From contig NC_083381.1 in assembly GCF_031755915.1 (NCBI RefSeq), positions 5,716,501 to 5,780,500 of the forward strand: DNA of 64,000 bases, read 5' to 3'. Every line of letters starts with the position of its first letter. The stretch's first letter is position 1. Position numbers and translations under genes: made by a program. Source of the DNA: Ziziphus jujuba (Eukaryota; Streptophyta; Magnoliopsida; Rosales; Rhamnaceae). The notes below the pieces were generated by a model, which was not told the origin of the DNA, made no database searches, and saw only the letters and a list, made by a program, of their open reading frames with translations. Of this stretch, positions 20,019 through 31,345 are shown in pieces.

Positions 20019-21763
20019 TGTTAGGTCTAAAATATTGATGATTTCATGCCATATTTATAGCTTAATATTTGTTAGTTTGTGTTAATTTGTTATGGAAAGA
20101 TACTTAAATATGTATTTTTCTTAATCCAGGTGAAACAGGAAGAATTTTAAGAAAACAACCATAAAAATGGATTCCTTGGGTCAAATTATGGTGGGAAGCA
20201 AGATTTGAGCTCGAAGTAACTAAGCATTTAAAAGATTCCAAAAAGATACCTTAAAGGTTCCATAAAGATTTTGTCGGGAATTTCATGATGGAAGTGGATG
20301 TCATACGAATCATCACGATCTGAGGATTTCAAATGTCTCTTTATTTTTGGATTTCGAGGTGCGAGTAAAAAGATATCATCATTTAAAGTTTGGAATTTAT
20401 AAAATAGAATATTTCTAGTTAAATATCCACCATGGATTAGGAGAGGGAATCAAGGCAATCCAAGGGCCAAGATTAAGACAAGTGGCAATAATTGGTTAAT
20501 TTATCATTAATGAGGCATATGTCATATCACATGTTTTATTAAGGATAAATAAGACTAATTAACTATTTTTTTTATAGAAAGAATTAGAGAAAAAGAAAGT
20601 ATTGGAGAGCAAGTAATATCAAGTTTCCTTTTTGCACATGAAATTCGTCCAACCCTCTTCATGGCCTAAAAAAGGTATCTTCCAAGACTTCCACATTAAA
20701 AATAAAGAGAGAAAAAGGTTTCCAAGGTCCTATATATATAGTCCCACCACAATGAAGGGAGATATACAAGTTCAGAGAGTTATTTAAGAGCTTTTAGAGG
20801 CTTAAACAGAAACAAACCAAATTTTAGGAGTATCTAAGGTTCTCTTAAGGGTTTTAGGGTTTTAAAATTTTAGAGTTTTAGAAGATTAATTGGAGAGTTT
20901 GGAGGGGGCATAGAGACGTGGGCTTGCTTGGAGAAGAAGGCTACGACTTGGAGAGCTTTTGGAGGAGGATTTCTTCAATAGTTTTTATTCTCTTCTCTTG
21001 CTCTTTAATTGTGAACATTATTGTTTTTTTCTTTATAATAATGTATGTTGAAATTATTTTTTCCATGAACTAATTTTCATAACTAGGGCTATGATGTAGT
21101 CCTAATTATGAAGGTCTAATTATTTTAATATATGTTGAGTTTTATTTAATTAGTAATAGTTTTGTTAACAAATCATTGGTATGCTTAATGCTTTCATAGG
21201 CCGGAAGGAATGAATGATTTTAATAATATTTGAGCTTGGAAAAGGATAATACTATGGATCTCCAATGATTTACATGAATGCATAATTGATTGGAAAATAG
21301 TTATGTCTCATGCCATATTATTTGCTTAATCTATGCTTGATGAATTTGCATGATTTAATTTATAGGTCGGAAGGAATAAATTAGGTTATGTGAATATTAT
21401 CAATTGTGAGTGGAAACTACTTTTGATTAATTTTGTGATTAAATGTGGTTAACAAAATTACTAGTTAATTAAATTCACATATTTAAGTAATTAAATTGGA
21501 ATAGTTAGTAGTGAAATCAAATGCTAGTATTCATAATTATTCAATTCTCTCTCTTACTTGAAATTGATCTAATTTTAATTTCTTGTTTTTGTTTAATTTA
21601 GTTTATTTAATTTTCAATTGTCATCTTAATTGCTAGTTCAAATATTACCAAAACCTAATTATCTTTCGTACTTAATTCTTAATCCCTAGGGTGCAACAAC
21701 CCTATTTTTCCACTTTATTACTTGAAAATGATTCGTGCACTTGCGAGTTGATTTTACACATCA
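20019..21763 (+). mobile_element. Solo LTR of family C, TSD CCATT
   Basis: 1745 bp from TGTTAGGTCTAAAA to TTTACACATCA, flanked by CCATT at 20014-20018 and 21764-21768. Removing it rejoins the B1 gag motif SLMV/ARRVLTVYKDED. It is opposite in orientation to C1 and clearly more diverged from it than the C1 LTRs are from each other. TATATATATAG lies near 20732. Confidence 0.92.
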
Positions 21764-21768
21764 CCATT

Positions 21769-21947
21769 AAGCTAAGCACGTCTTTTGAAGCTTGAAAGGT
21801 CATGATGTCATCTTGTTCTTCATCTTCAATTTCTTCCTCTTCAAGTTTGTCTTCAATTTCAGCTTCATTAGTATCGGACTCCAATTCTCCATTGTCCTTC
21901 AACACAATTATACTTCGGTTTGGGCATTGGTTGGCGACATATCCTCG
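21769..21947 (-). pseudogene. B1 gag fragment
   Basis: Minus frame 21702-21905 reads KDNGELESDTNEAE, a Glu-rich stretch and ASKDVLSLMV. The segment just upstream matches the end of a CPNR-type zinc knuckle. Gag is cut at 21948 by the B2 LTR; the N-terminal half of B1 gag is not found to the right of B2. Confidence 0.75.
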
Positions 21948-23103
21948 TGATACGAACCTAGGTCGACTCGCACCTAAACCCGTATTATATTAGCCAAGAT
22001 CTCAATTAAGTTCAAGTTCTTACGGGAAAACCTTAACCCCTAACCAACTTGTGATTAAAAATCGTGGTATAGTGGAGATGCCATAATAGGTTATGGAAGT
22101 CATATTGATAAGTCAAAACTAAAATACTCACTCTCTAATGGTGTTTTAGGTGTTCAAAGAGAACAAACAGAATTCTATCTCACAATCAATTTTCTGAATA
22201 ATATTGAAGGTACTCATTGAAAAATAACCCTTAAATAGGTTAAAATCACAAGGCAATAAACCCTACAGAACTAAGAGATAGTCGGCCATACATTTTATTA
22301 ATTAGTTCATTTATTTTGAATTAGAAATTAATTAATTTATAATGAAAATAGTAAAATAATAACTTTCCTAAGTTGATTTGTCCAGAAAATAAAAAAAATA
22401 GAAACCGAATAAAAGACTAATTTCCTAAAACAAAAAGTAAAAATCAAATTAGGAAATTAACTAGTTTGACCACTAAGCTATCTTCGACCAAATTCCAGCT
22501 TGCAAAAGCTCCAAATCAGCTCCCATACACCATGTATAATGCCAAATAGAATTATTTATGAGTCCCACACGTTGCCCTTGCATGGAATAAAGAGAAAATG
22601 TCAAATCAATAAAATACAGTAAAGCTAGCAACAAATACAGCAAAACCGGCAACTATTCCCTCTATGCGCAAATGCCTAATGTGGTTGCTTTTGATTTTTC
22701 CTTGGCTTGATTCCATGACCTCTTAAAGATATTCATTGAATCCATGAAGTGTTGGATCTATTCCATGCTGCCCGGAGTCCATATTTTGCACGAAAACAGC
22801 TATCTGAGATATTCGTTGAATTTATGAAGTATTGGATCCATTCCATGCTGCTCGGAATCCATATTTTGCACGAAAACAGCTACCCGGGTCTGTATCGGCC
22901 TCCACCATTTGGATGTTTAAACAGGCTTTTTATCTTTGGGTATGGACAAGCCCTTTCGAGAATTGATAACTTCCTGTATAAAGGCAGCCATGTTCTCCTT
23001 AAATCTCTTGGCTTGAGCCCTCGTGATCAGAATAGACTTCATCCGTATCGGATCAATACCCCAGCGGGTAGTTAGTAGTGCGGGCACGGGCGGATTCTCA
23101 TCA
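21948..23103 (-). repeat. 3' LTR of B2
   Basis: 1156 bp, starting TGATGAGAATCCG (minus) after AAGAGAAGGGAAA. The start encodes a peptide with [16 protein letters not shown], the extension of pol into the LTR. It carries an 80-bp tandem duplication at 22728-22887. Confidence 0.88.
22728..22887. repeat. 80-bp tandem duplication in the B2 LTR
   Basis: 22728-22807 and 22808-22887 both start GATATTC(A/G)TTGAA and end with ACGAAAACAGCTA. They differ at several positions. Other B LTRs in the window have a single unit. Confidence 0.85.
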
Positions 23104-23550
23104 TTTCCCTTCTCTTGAAAAGGATTAGCCCTCAAATCAAAATCATCACCTGCAGTAAAAGGAGATAAGTTAGCAACATTAAATGTAGCACTAACGTTAT
23201 ACTCACCCGGTAAATCAAGTTTATAAGCATTCTCATTAATACGCTCCAAAACTTTAAAAGGTCCATCTCCATGCGGCATAAGCTTCAACTTTCTTCGTTT
23301 GGGAAACCTCTCATTTAATTCTAACCAAACACAATTTCCTGGGTTAAACACTATCACAACAAATCCTAGAAATACCAATTTGTCTTTATAGAAATCACAC
23401 TTTTTAAAGTTTGCTAATAATCTTTCCCAAATTTTAAATTTTCACTAAGTAAAGCTCAAAACAATGCAGATAAAATTCTATACAACAAAAGTATCTTTAA
23501 ATAAGCATCTTTATAAATCATGACCAGTAGTGGTTTATCACTCAAAAATG
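23104..23550 (-). pseudogene. B2 scrambled pol: IN piece, RT piece, IN tail
   Basis: Upstream to downstream in minus sense: a linker end, an integrase helix piece ([12 protein letters not shown], about 23437-23490), an RT piece ([26 protein letters not shown], about 23355-23437), then the integrase C-terminus ([37 protein letters not shown]) in frame 22917-23378. The RT piece lies between two integrase pieces, an order not found in any functional pol. B3 has the same order. Frameshifts occur near 23430. Confidence 0.75.
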
Positions 23551-23790
23551 CCTTTTTAACTTTACTCAAGCTAAGATTAAAAAAAAAAAAAAAAAATTCT
23601 TCTCTTTCCTCTCTTTCTCTTTCTCACTTACAGGTTCAATTAGTTTTACCTCACTCTCGGCTTTATCATTGTTTTTCCCCTCACCTTTGAGTTTAGAATG
23701 CTTACTTGGATGTGGATGTTCGGCCTTGCCTTTTTGGATAAATGGTGAAGCCGTGGGTGCTAAACTAATCTTTTCTTTAAGCTTTTTGGC

Positions 23791-24240
23791 CTACCTCTTT
23801 TGTTGCATTTGAAGCTGGTCTCTAAACACCTCTTTTGGAGTTAATGTCTCCAGCTTAACCTTTTTACCTTTAAATTTAAAAACAACGGAATTCTCTCTTC
23901 CATAGTGTATGGCATCCTTATCAAATTTCCATGGCCTCCCTAATAAAATATGACTAGCATGCATGGGAACAACATCACACAATACAACATCCACATATTT
24001 ATCAATGCTAAATTTTACTTTGGCTTGTTTATTTACTTTGATCTTACCACTATCATTAAGCCATTGTACTCTATATGGTTCGGGATGTTTAATAGTTGAT
24101 AAACCTAATTTATCAACTACCACATTACTAATTACATTAGCACAACTTCCACTATTAACTATCATACTACATATGTTACTTTGAATTGAGTGTGGAAGAT
24201 ACTCTCTCTTCGTATTTGATCATTATCTTTATACATGGTT
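23791..24240 (-). pseudogene. B2 protease
   Basis: Frame 23791-24165 starts MIVNSGSCANVIS (Asp of the D-S-G site is Asn) and continues [33 protein letters not shown] and KVKLETLTPKEVF. The N for D change alone would inactivate a retropepsin. Confidence 0.8.
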
Positions 24241-25548
24241 AGAACCTTTTTTCCACCAAACTCAATTCAGCCTTTGAAGCCTTAAGTGTTTCGGATTGCT
24301 CATGCATTTCATCTCCAATTTCTTCATCAACAAATTCAATTTTAGCATCACTTTCTTCACTTTCGGATTTCAAGTCTCCATTACCTTTCAGCACCATGAT
24401 TCTCCTATTTGGGCATTAACTAGCAATGTGTCCTCATCCCTGGCTAAGAACACATAATGTCACGAGTTCTAGAAGGTTTAGGATCAGATTTACCTTCATA
24501 TTTGTGTGCTTAAGTAGATTTGGCCCTATCATCTTTCCTTGGCCGATTGGTGCTCTCCCTTGCTTCGGTATTAGCTTTGAATCATAGATGGGATTGCTTC
24601 TCCAAGTACTTGGACTTGACCTTCCATTTGTAACTCCTCCAAACCATGAGCTTGTACCCCTCCTCTTGAATTGGATTTCAATCTTGATGGCCACATGAAG
24701 CATCTCCTCCAATTCTACATATTGTTGTAGGTCCACTTGGTTGGCTATCTCTCGATTAAATTGACCTAAAAACCTTGCCATGGTTGCCTCTCGATCCTCA
24801 TTCATGCTCAACCTCATCATGAGCATCTCCATCTCCTTATAGTAATCCTCCACAATCCTACTTCCTTAAGTTAATGATTGAAGCCATTGATACAGCAACC
24901 TACGGTACAAACCTCTTTCTCATGGCTCATTTCATTTGTCATCAAGTCATAATCAATTCATCACCTACTCTCCTTTGAGTACTTTGCTCATTTGTCCACC
25001 ATTGGAGTGCATAATGACCAAATTCCAAAGCTGCCAATTTAACTTTCTTAGCCTTTGAATAGTTATGACGGTCGAATATCATCTCCATTCGCTCCTCCCA
25101 TTCTAGGTAGGAGATCACTTTTTTCTATAAAAGGTGGTATGTTAACCTTAATATGTCCAATATCATCATCCTCATTCCTTGCTGATCTCCCATGGATTGG
25201 TCTTCCTTGGAGTACAAAAATATCATCCACTTCCTCTTCAAAATCATCTCCAAAGTTACCTTCCCCGAATTCTTCTCTAGGTCAACCACAGCCTCCTTGA
25301 CCTCGACCTTTGCCTCCATGAAATTCTTGTCTCCAATTTGGCCCCCTTTGTGAAGTCTCTAACTGATCCATCCTTTGATCTATGTGGCCAAAATGAGCAT
25401 TCATCTGATGTAATTGCTCCAAGATCGCCATCATGTCCATGTGCTCACCTGCACTCCCCGTAGCTCGGGAATCACCCTTAAATCCTACAGATTCCTCTTC
25501 ATTAATTCTCAATGGTGCATCTCCTCTCCTCACCCTTGAATCTACCAT
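24241..25548 (-). pseudogene. B2 gag
   Basis: The N-terminal frame 25282-25548 (RRGDAPLRINEEESVGFKGD, MAILEQLHQMNAHF) matches B3 gag. The middle is broken across 24850-25300. Frame 24434-24853 has MEDYYKEMEMLMMRLSMNED, ATMARFLGQFNREIANQVDL and a VAIKIEIQFKRRGTS-type basic segment. The zinc knuckle near 24420-24450 is degraded. Multiple stops and frameshifts are present. Confidence 0.8.
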
Positions 25549-26678
25549 ATTAGTATAAATAACACAAAAATAAAATAATTCCTTACCAAATTCACTCCCT
25601 CATGTGTTTCACTCAAATAAGGTCTCGCCACTCGTGTTTGCACACTAGTTTTCGGCTTTTAATCATTTTTTGAGCTCATACTCACTTGCCTTTTTCCACT
25701 CAATGAATAAACTCAAAGTTCTAATTGAAACACACTTAAACAGAAACTAGATCACAAGTGTACCTTAATTTAAACTTATCAATAAAACAGCAAACAAGAA
25801 TAATCAAATACCGAGCGGAATAAAAATACTTATTCTCGGCTTTTCTAAGCTAAAAACAAGGTAAATCAACAAGCAAGTTTTTCAGAATGAATAAAGACTA
25901 ACCAAAATATGAATAAGCCAATAATTCAAGGATTAAATATAGAAAAGAGATTCAAACAAATGGACAAAAATTAATTCGAACAAAAATAAAGGATAGTTGT
26001 TGATTGTTGTTCTTCGTGATTTAAGTTTTTGTATCAAATCCTTTAACTAATTTTAATCAATTAATTTTTTGCACTCAAAAGTACAAATTTCCAATAGTAA
26101 TATAAAATTCCAGCAACTCCAAATATCACAATTTTCTAACAAACAAATTTCAAATTCCAAATTCAACAAGCTGGCCTTTTGTGCATTTTTTTTTTTAATG
26201 TTTGGCTTTTGGCACTCTTTTTATTTATTTATTAATTTTATCACAAATAAAGTATTGTAAACACAATTTCCAGCGATATCAACAACAACACAAACAGAAA
26301 CTTAAACTCCAGCAAAAATCAAACCTGTGACCACAAATTACAAATTTGTAAATTTTGTGAATTTGTATTTGTTGCCGCAAATCCTCCTTCTTCTTTTTTT
26401 CTTTTGAATATATGAATGCAAATAACTAAGATCAAAATAGTAAAGAAAAATCAATAATAAACTAAATTACCAAGAACAATAATGAAAAACAACCAACAAA
26501 TTGGTAAGCAAAAATACGGTAAAACAAAGGAACCTTATTTCGGCTATGAATGAATTTTATTTTTTTTAAATGCAAAACGTGTATGGGATTGATGCAACCT
26601 TAACCTAATGCTAAAATTGCAGATTAAAACAATAATAAATAAAAAAAATATGATAGATTAAACCTGAACAAAATCTTG
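25549..26678 (-). other. B2 5' leader
   Basis: About 1.1 kb of A/T-rich untranslated sequence between the PBS and gag, similar to the B3 leader (32599-33772), including the shared ACGTGTATGGGAT(T/G)GATGC block near 26578 and 33666. No coding potential was recognised. Confidence 0.7.
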
Positions 26679-26690
26679 GCTCTGATACCA
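26679..26690 (-). promoter_or_regulatory. B2 primer-binding site (initiator tRNA-Met)
   Basis: Plus-strand GCTCTGATACCA, so the minus strand TGGTATCAGAGC is complementary to the 3' end of plant initiator tRNA-Met. It abuts the LTR end (26691) with no spacer. Confidence 0.9.
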
Positions 26691-26729
26691 TGATATGAAC
26701 CTAGGTCGACTCGCGTCACAATAGGGTGC

Positions 26730-27642
26730 TGAAGAGGACATGACTAGGAGCATCCTAAGATGGAGTCCAGAGCCACTTCAAATCGCTACGGGACCAATAA
26801 CCAGGGCAAGAGCAAAGAGGTTTAAAGAAGCATTAAATGGTTTAATCCAAGAGGTATTCACATCCCAAGGAAGCAAGTTCATTACTGAAGATGAACCAAA
26901 ATTGGTCCATATGATTGGAACGAAGGATGGCAACATGAAAGAAAGCCTAACGCATGGAATCCAACAATATGGTGATGTGGCACGATTTGATGACATGGAT
27001 GGTGATGTGGCATCATATGGTGACAGGGCACTTTTGCCATGTGAAGGATGATATGTGCCTACATGGTATTAGCTGAATTTTATAATTAGGAAATATTAGT
27101 TTTTATTTTATGTCTTGATTGGATTTTGGCATGTTGCCTATTTTATTTCCTGAATTTAGTTTTATTAGGCTTTTAAATTACTTTCCTATTCTTATTAGGA
27201 AACTAGGATATAAATCAGGTTTCCTAAACCTAATCACATTAGGTTTCCTAAACTTAACCAAATTAGGTTTCCTAAACCTAACGACATTAGGTTTCCTAAA
27301 CCTAATTTTCATCCATAATTATTTTTAGCAAAATTTAGGAAAGCTTTGTAATTTATTTTGCCTATTTAAAGGTACACAAGTCATGAATAAAATTTAGATT
27401 ACAATTTTGATTCAAAGTGATTCTCTTGGTTCTCTAAGAACTATATCGAACTTTGCTTGTGGAGTTCAAATTCGACTTATCAATAGGTTAGTTTGCACCC
27501 TATTGTGGCATCTTCACCATACCAAGGTTCTTACATCAAATATTGATAACAGGTCGAGGTCTTCCATTGATAACTTGTAATTAGACGGTCTAAGTCAACC
27601 TTTGTTACGGGTTTAGGAGCAGATCGTCCTAGGTTCATATCA
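26730..27642 (+). repeat. 5' LTR of the A2 element
   Basis: About 913 bp, TGAAGAGGACATG ... TTCATATCA. The first ~320 bp encode the A2 form of the LTR-borne polyprotein tail (GPITRARAKRFKEALNGLIQ, SLTHGIQQYGDVA). A2 differs from A1 by an extra DDMDGDVASYGD-coding stretch. Four palindromic repeats lie at about 27215-27303 and a TATTTAAAG site near 27361. Confidence 0.85.
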
Positions 27643-27645
27643 ATT

Positions 27646-27657
27646 TGGTATCAGAGC
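27646..27657 (+). promoter_or_regulatory. A2 primer-binding site (initiator tRNA-Met)
   Basis: TGGTATCAGAGC, complementary to the 3' end of initiator tRNA-Met, three nucleotides after the LTR end. Confidence 0.92.
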
Positions 27658-28386
27658 TAGTTTCTAATTACAAGTTTGATCTATCTATTTCTTTTCTTTT
27701 GTTTCATTGTTTTTCTTGGTTTTTTTTTTTTGGCGATTTTTAGCATTAAGTTAGAAATTGCATCTTTGATTTCTTTGGTTGTTCTTTGCGTTTGGGTTGC
27801 TACATTTTTCTTTGCATTTTGTTTTTTGTGTTCTTCATTCGTTCCACTCAGATAGTATTTAAAAAAAATAAAAATAAAAAAACAAAAATTCGTTCTTAAA
27901 TTTTTTTTTCTTGTTCTTGTGGTTTGTGGCATTGAATTATTGAGATTTCAAAAGAAATCAGGTAGTAAAATTTTTTTTTGGTTGTTTTGAGGAGCACAAA
28001 AAACAAGCCAAAATCAATACCTAAAATAAGGTTTATTGAATATTCACTAATTCCGCTTTGCAAGTCTCATTCCAATTTGTTCCTACATTCTACTTTCTTT
28101 TGTTTGTGCCAAATTTCTTGTTGGGCTTTCATCGTTGCCTTTTTCTTGTTACTGGTAAGTCTATTTGGATTGTTACTTGCTAGTTTGTTTTAGTTTTAAA
28201 TTAGTTTGCAAGGAACCAAATAGAATTACTAGAGTGGTCAAAGGAAAAAGAGATGAGAATTATAGAGGGTAAAAGCCGAATTATAACTAGAGTGCAAACA
28301 CGAGTGAATTGAGACCTTGAATTTGAGCGAAACACATGAGGGAGTGTTATGCAGTCCTTTTTACTAACAAGTTTTGCAAAACAATT
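27658..28386 (+). other. A2 leader
   Basis: About 730 bp of T-rich untranslated sequence before gag, similar to 47085-47947 in the other (+) A element. No gene was recognised in it. Confidence 0.7.
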
Positions 28387-28987
28387 ATGTCACAAGACAA
28401 AAGTAAAGAAAGCATGGATGAAACTTCAGGTGTGGTTGATATGAAGTTATACATTCAAGCCATGGTGGGAGCACTACAAAGAGCACTACGGTTGGAGATG
28501 GGGCAGATCCATGATAGGTTGGCTAGGATGGAATCATCAATCCAAATGCCGCAGCAACGACCTCCACAAAGGTTTGTTCATGGATGTGGTGGAGGAAGAA
28601 ATACTCTAAGAAGGGAAGATTGGGATCGAGTGGGAGATGACTATGAGGAAGAAGAAGAAAACCTTGGTTCGGGAACCAATCAATTCTGTGGGAGAGAGAG
28701 GTTAGACCGAGGCAATGAATATGGAGGAATTAAGATGAAAATACCCTCATTCCAAGGTAAAAGTGATCCAGAAGCTTATCTTGAGTGGGAGAAGAGGATT
28801 GAGATGGTATTTGATTGTCAGAACTACTCCGAGGCTAAAAAGGTTAAATTAGCCACCGTTGAATTCACGGACTATGCTATTGGATGGTGGGACAAAGAGA
28901 CGCTTTCTAGGAGGCGAGCGGGTCAAAGATCTATAGATACATGGGAGGAGATGAAGCCTTTGATGAGGAAGCATTTCGTACCTAGCC
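28387..28987 (+). pseudogene. A2 gag, N-terminal two-thirds
   Basis: A clean frame from MSQDKSKESMDETSG. Features are an amphipathic LQRALRLEMGQIHDRLARME segment, a Pro/Gln and Arg/Gly-rich region, an acidic DDYEEEEEN patch, then KMKIPSFQGKSDPEAYLEWE, FDCQNYSEAKKVKLA and MKPLMRKHFVPS. It has no stop until B3 interrupts at 28988. The Met chosen matches the start context of the copy at 47948, although the frame opens upstream at 28336. It resumes at 36443. Confidence 0.85.
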
Positions 28988-30133
28988 TGATGTGATTCTG
29001 CCCGAGCCCGCTCAATCAATAATCCGCTGGGGTGCTGACCCGACAAGGATGAAGACCAGGCCAATCACAAAGGTTCAAATTAAGATATTTAAGGACAACC
29101 TGAGAGCATTTATACAGGGGGTAATCAATTCTCAATAGAGTTTATCCATACTTGAAGATACAAAGCCTATTCTAAGCATCCAAATGGTGGAAGCCGATAC
29201 GGACCCAGGTAGCGATTTTGGTGCAAATATGGACACCAAGCAGCATGAAATGGTTCCAACTCTTTATGGATTTAATACATATGTCTAAGAGGATATGGAA
29301 TCAAGTCAAGGAAGCTTCAAAGGCATTCAAAAAGGGGTTGTACGGACAACTTCAAATTTGGCCTGTTTTTTACTTTATTTTGTGCTGGCTTTACTGTATT
29401 TTGCTGAGTTGACTTTTTCTCTTTCTTCCAAGCAAGGGCAACGTGTGGGACTTCATGGTCAGCTTATTTGGCATCCTACAAAGCATATTAAAGTTGATTT
29501 GGAGCTCAAATTGGTCAAAGAATGGTCAAAGTCAACTTAGTCAAAAAGCTAGTATTTTAGTTTCCTAATTTGATTCTACTTTTTGTTTTAGTAAATTACC
29601 ATTACTTTTTGGTTATTTATTTATTTATTTGCTGAAAAAATAAGTTTAGGAAAGTTATTATTTTAGCATTTCAATTTTAAATTATTTAATTTCTAATTTA
29701 AAATAAAGAAATTAATTAATCCAAATTAGTTTAGGAAACTAGGAAAAATTAGCCATTTTCCTTTTCTCTACTTTCTTTTCCTCCACACTTTGAGTCCGAT
29801 TTTGAATTAATTTTTTTAGGATTTTTGCTTTGTAATCTTAGCCTATTTAAAGGCTTATTTTCAATGAGAAATCAAGCTTGAATTTTATATAGAAAATTAT
29901 TTGTGAGATTGAATTCTTTTTGTTCTTTTGAACACCTAAAACACCATTAGTGAATTAGTGTTTTAGTTTGACTTATCAATAGAACATCCATCACCTATTG
30001 TGGCGTCTTCACTATACCAATATTTCTAATCACAGGTTGATTAGAGATCAAGGTGACCATTAGAACTTGAACATAATTAGATCCGGGCTAATATAATATG
30101 GGTTTAGGAGCAGGTCGTCCTAGGTTCATATTA
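28988..30133 (+). repeat. Left LTR of B3 (+)
   Basis: About 1146 bp from TGATGTGATTCTG to GGTTCATATTA. It is followed by TT and a six-base PBS start (TGGTAT, 30136-30141), then by minus-strand polypurine sequence. Its start encodes the RPITKVQIKIFKDNL-type pol extension. TATTTAAAG lies at 29844-29852. Confidence 0.85.
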
Positions 30134-30141
30134 TTTGGTAT

Positions 30142-30600
30142 TCCCCTTCTCTTAAAAAGGATTTGTCCTCAAATCAAGATCATCACTTGCAGAAAAAGGA
30201 GTTTAAATCAGCAACATTAAATGCAGCACTTATGTTATACTCACCCGGTAAATCAAGCTTGTAGGCATTCTTGTTATTCGGCTCCAAAACTTGAAAAGAT
30301 CTGTCCACATGCGGCATAGGCTTGGACTTCTTTTTTTGTTCGGGGAACCTCTCCTTTATTGAGTGCAGCAAAACCAAATCTCCTCTGTCAAACACAATCA
30401 CAAAAAATACTAGTAATACAAATTCAAACACAATCACAAAAAATACTAGAAATACAAATTCATCACACTTTTTAATATTAGCAAATAATATCTCCCAATT
30501 TCTCAAATTTCCACTAAGTAAAGCTTTTAATAATGCAGATAAAGTTCTATACAACAAAAGCATTTTTAAATTAGCATCTTTATACTAGCAATGGTTTCTT
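30142..30600 (-). pseudogene. B3 scrambled pol and integrase tail
   Basis: Frame 30183-30563 reads an integrase helix piece (YRTLSALLKALLSGNLRNWE), then an RT piece (LFANIKKCDEFVFLVFFV), then the integrase tail ([36 protein letters not shown]). This is the same IN-RT-IN order as B2. A 36-bp tandem duplication (30388-30459) adds 12 residues in frame at the RT-IN junction. Confidence 0.8.
30388..30459. repeat. 36-bp tandem duplication at the RT-IN junction
   Basis: 30388-30423 and 30424-30459 are copies of TCAAACACAATCACAAAAAA-type sequence with one difference (TAGTAATA / TAGAAATA). It duplicates exactly the segment that spans the RT/integrase fusion point and keeps the frame. Confidence 0.85.
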
Positions 30601-30861
30601 ACCCAAGATAGTCTTATTAACATCCCCAAAACTCAAATGAATTTTTTTACTTTTTCTTTCTTTCCTTTCTCTCTCTCAGCCACCACACATTTTTCCTCCC
30701 TCTCGGTTTTCTCAACATTTCTCTCGGGTTTCTCCATTCTTCTCACCCCACTTTCAGCCTTCTCATGGTTTTTCCACTCAATTTGTGTTTTAAAATGCTT
30801 ATCTTGGATAACAAGCTCAGACTTACCTTCTTGGATGGATGGTGAAGCCGTTAGTGCCATA

Positions 30862-31345
30862 CTAGCCTTCTTTTTTAGTGTTTCGACCTCCCTCCCTTGT
30901 TGGATTTGTGATTGGTCTTTGTATACTTTCCTTTGGAGTTAATGGCTCCAGCTTGACCTTCTTGCCTTTGAATCTAAAAACAATATAATTCTCTCGACGA
31001 AAATGAGTAGCATCTTTATCCAATTGCCATGGTCTACCTAATATAATATGTCCGGCATGCATAGGCACAACATCACACAAAACGACATCCATATATTTAT
31101 CTGTGTTAAATTCTACCTTGGCTTGTTTATTCACTTTTATTTCACCACTATTATTAAGCCATTGTAATCTATAAGGTTCTGGATGTTTAATAGAGGTTAA
31201 GCCTAATTTATCATGTACAATGCTACTAATTACATTTGTACAACTTCCACTATCAATAATCATACTACAAATCTTACCTTGAATTCTCATCGGGTGTGGA
31301 AGATGTTCTCTCCTTGGATTTGTTCCTCATCTTTGTATACAACAA
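30862..31345 (-). pseudogene. B3-interior protease
   Basis: Frame 30862-31290: MIIDSGSCTNVIS (canonical D-S-G), KHPEPYRLQWLN, VVLCDVVPMHAGHIILGRPW and KVKLEPLTPKE. The active-site triad looks intact, unlike B1 (D-N-G) and B2 (N-S-G). Confidence 0.85.

Larger units (their letters stand above)
5106..21947 (-). mobile_element. Element B1 (Ty3/gypsy family B), nested and truncated
   Basis: A minus-strand family B element. Its 3' LTR is split by G1 into 5106-5127 and 16784-17576. The internal part follows as integrase (17579-18640), RNase H (18660-19275), protease (19531-19986) and gag pieces. The RT core is missing: the protease-RT linker near 19280 joins straight to RNase H. A C solo LTR sits in gag at 20019-21763, and the 5' part is lost at 21948 where B2 begins. 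Without G1 and the C LTR, about 3.4 kb of B1 remains. Unlike B2 and B3 it keeps a normally ordered integrase. Confidence 0.75.
21948..26729 (-). mobile_element. Element B2 (family B), 3' LTR complete, 5' LTR truncated
   Basis: Order on minus strand: LTR remnant (26691-26729), Met-tRNA PBS, leader, gag, protease, a short scrambled pol piece, integrase tail, polypurine tract, 3' LTR (21948-23103). It entered the gag of B1. RT, RNase H and most of integrase are absent, so it is non-autonomous. The 5' LTR is cut at 26713-26729, and the A2 LTR starts at 26730. The right-side TSD cannot be tested. Confidence 0.82.
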
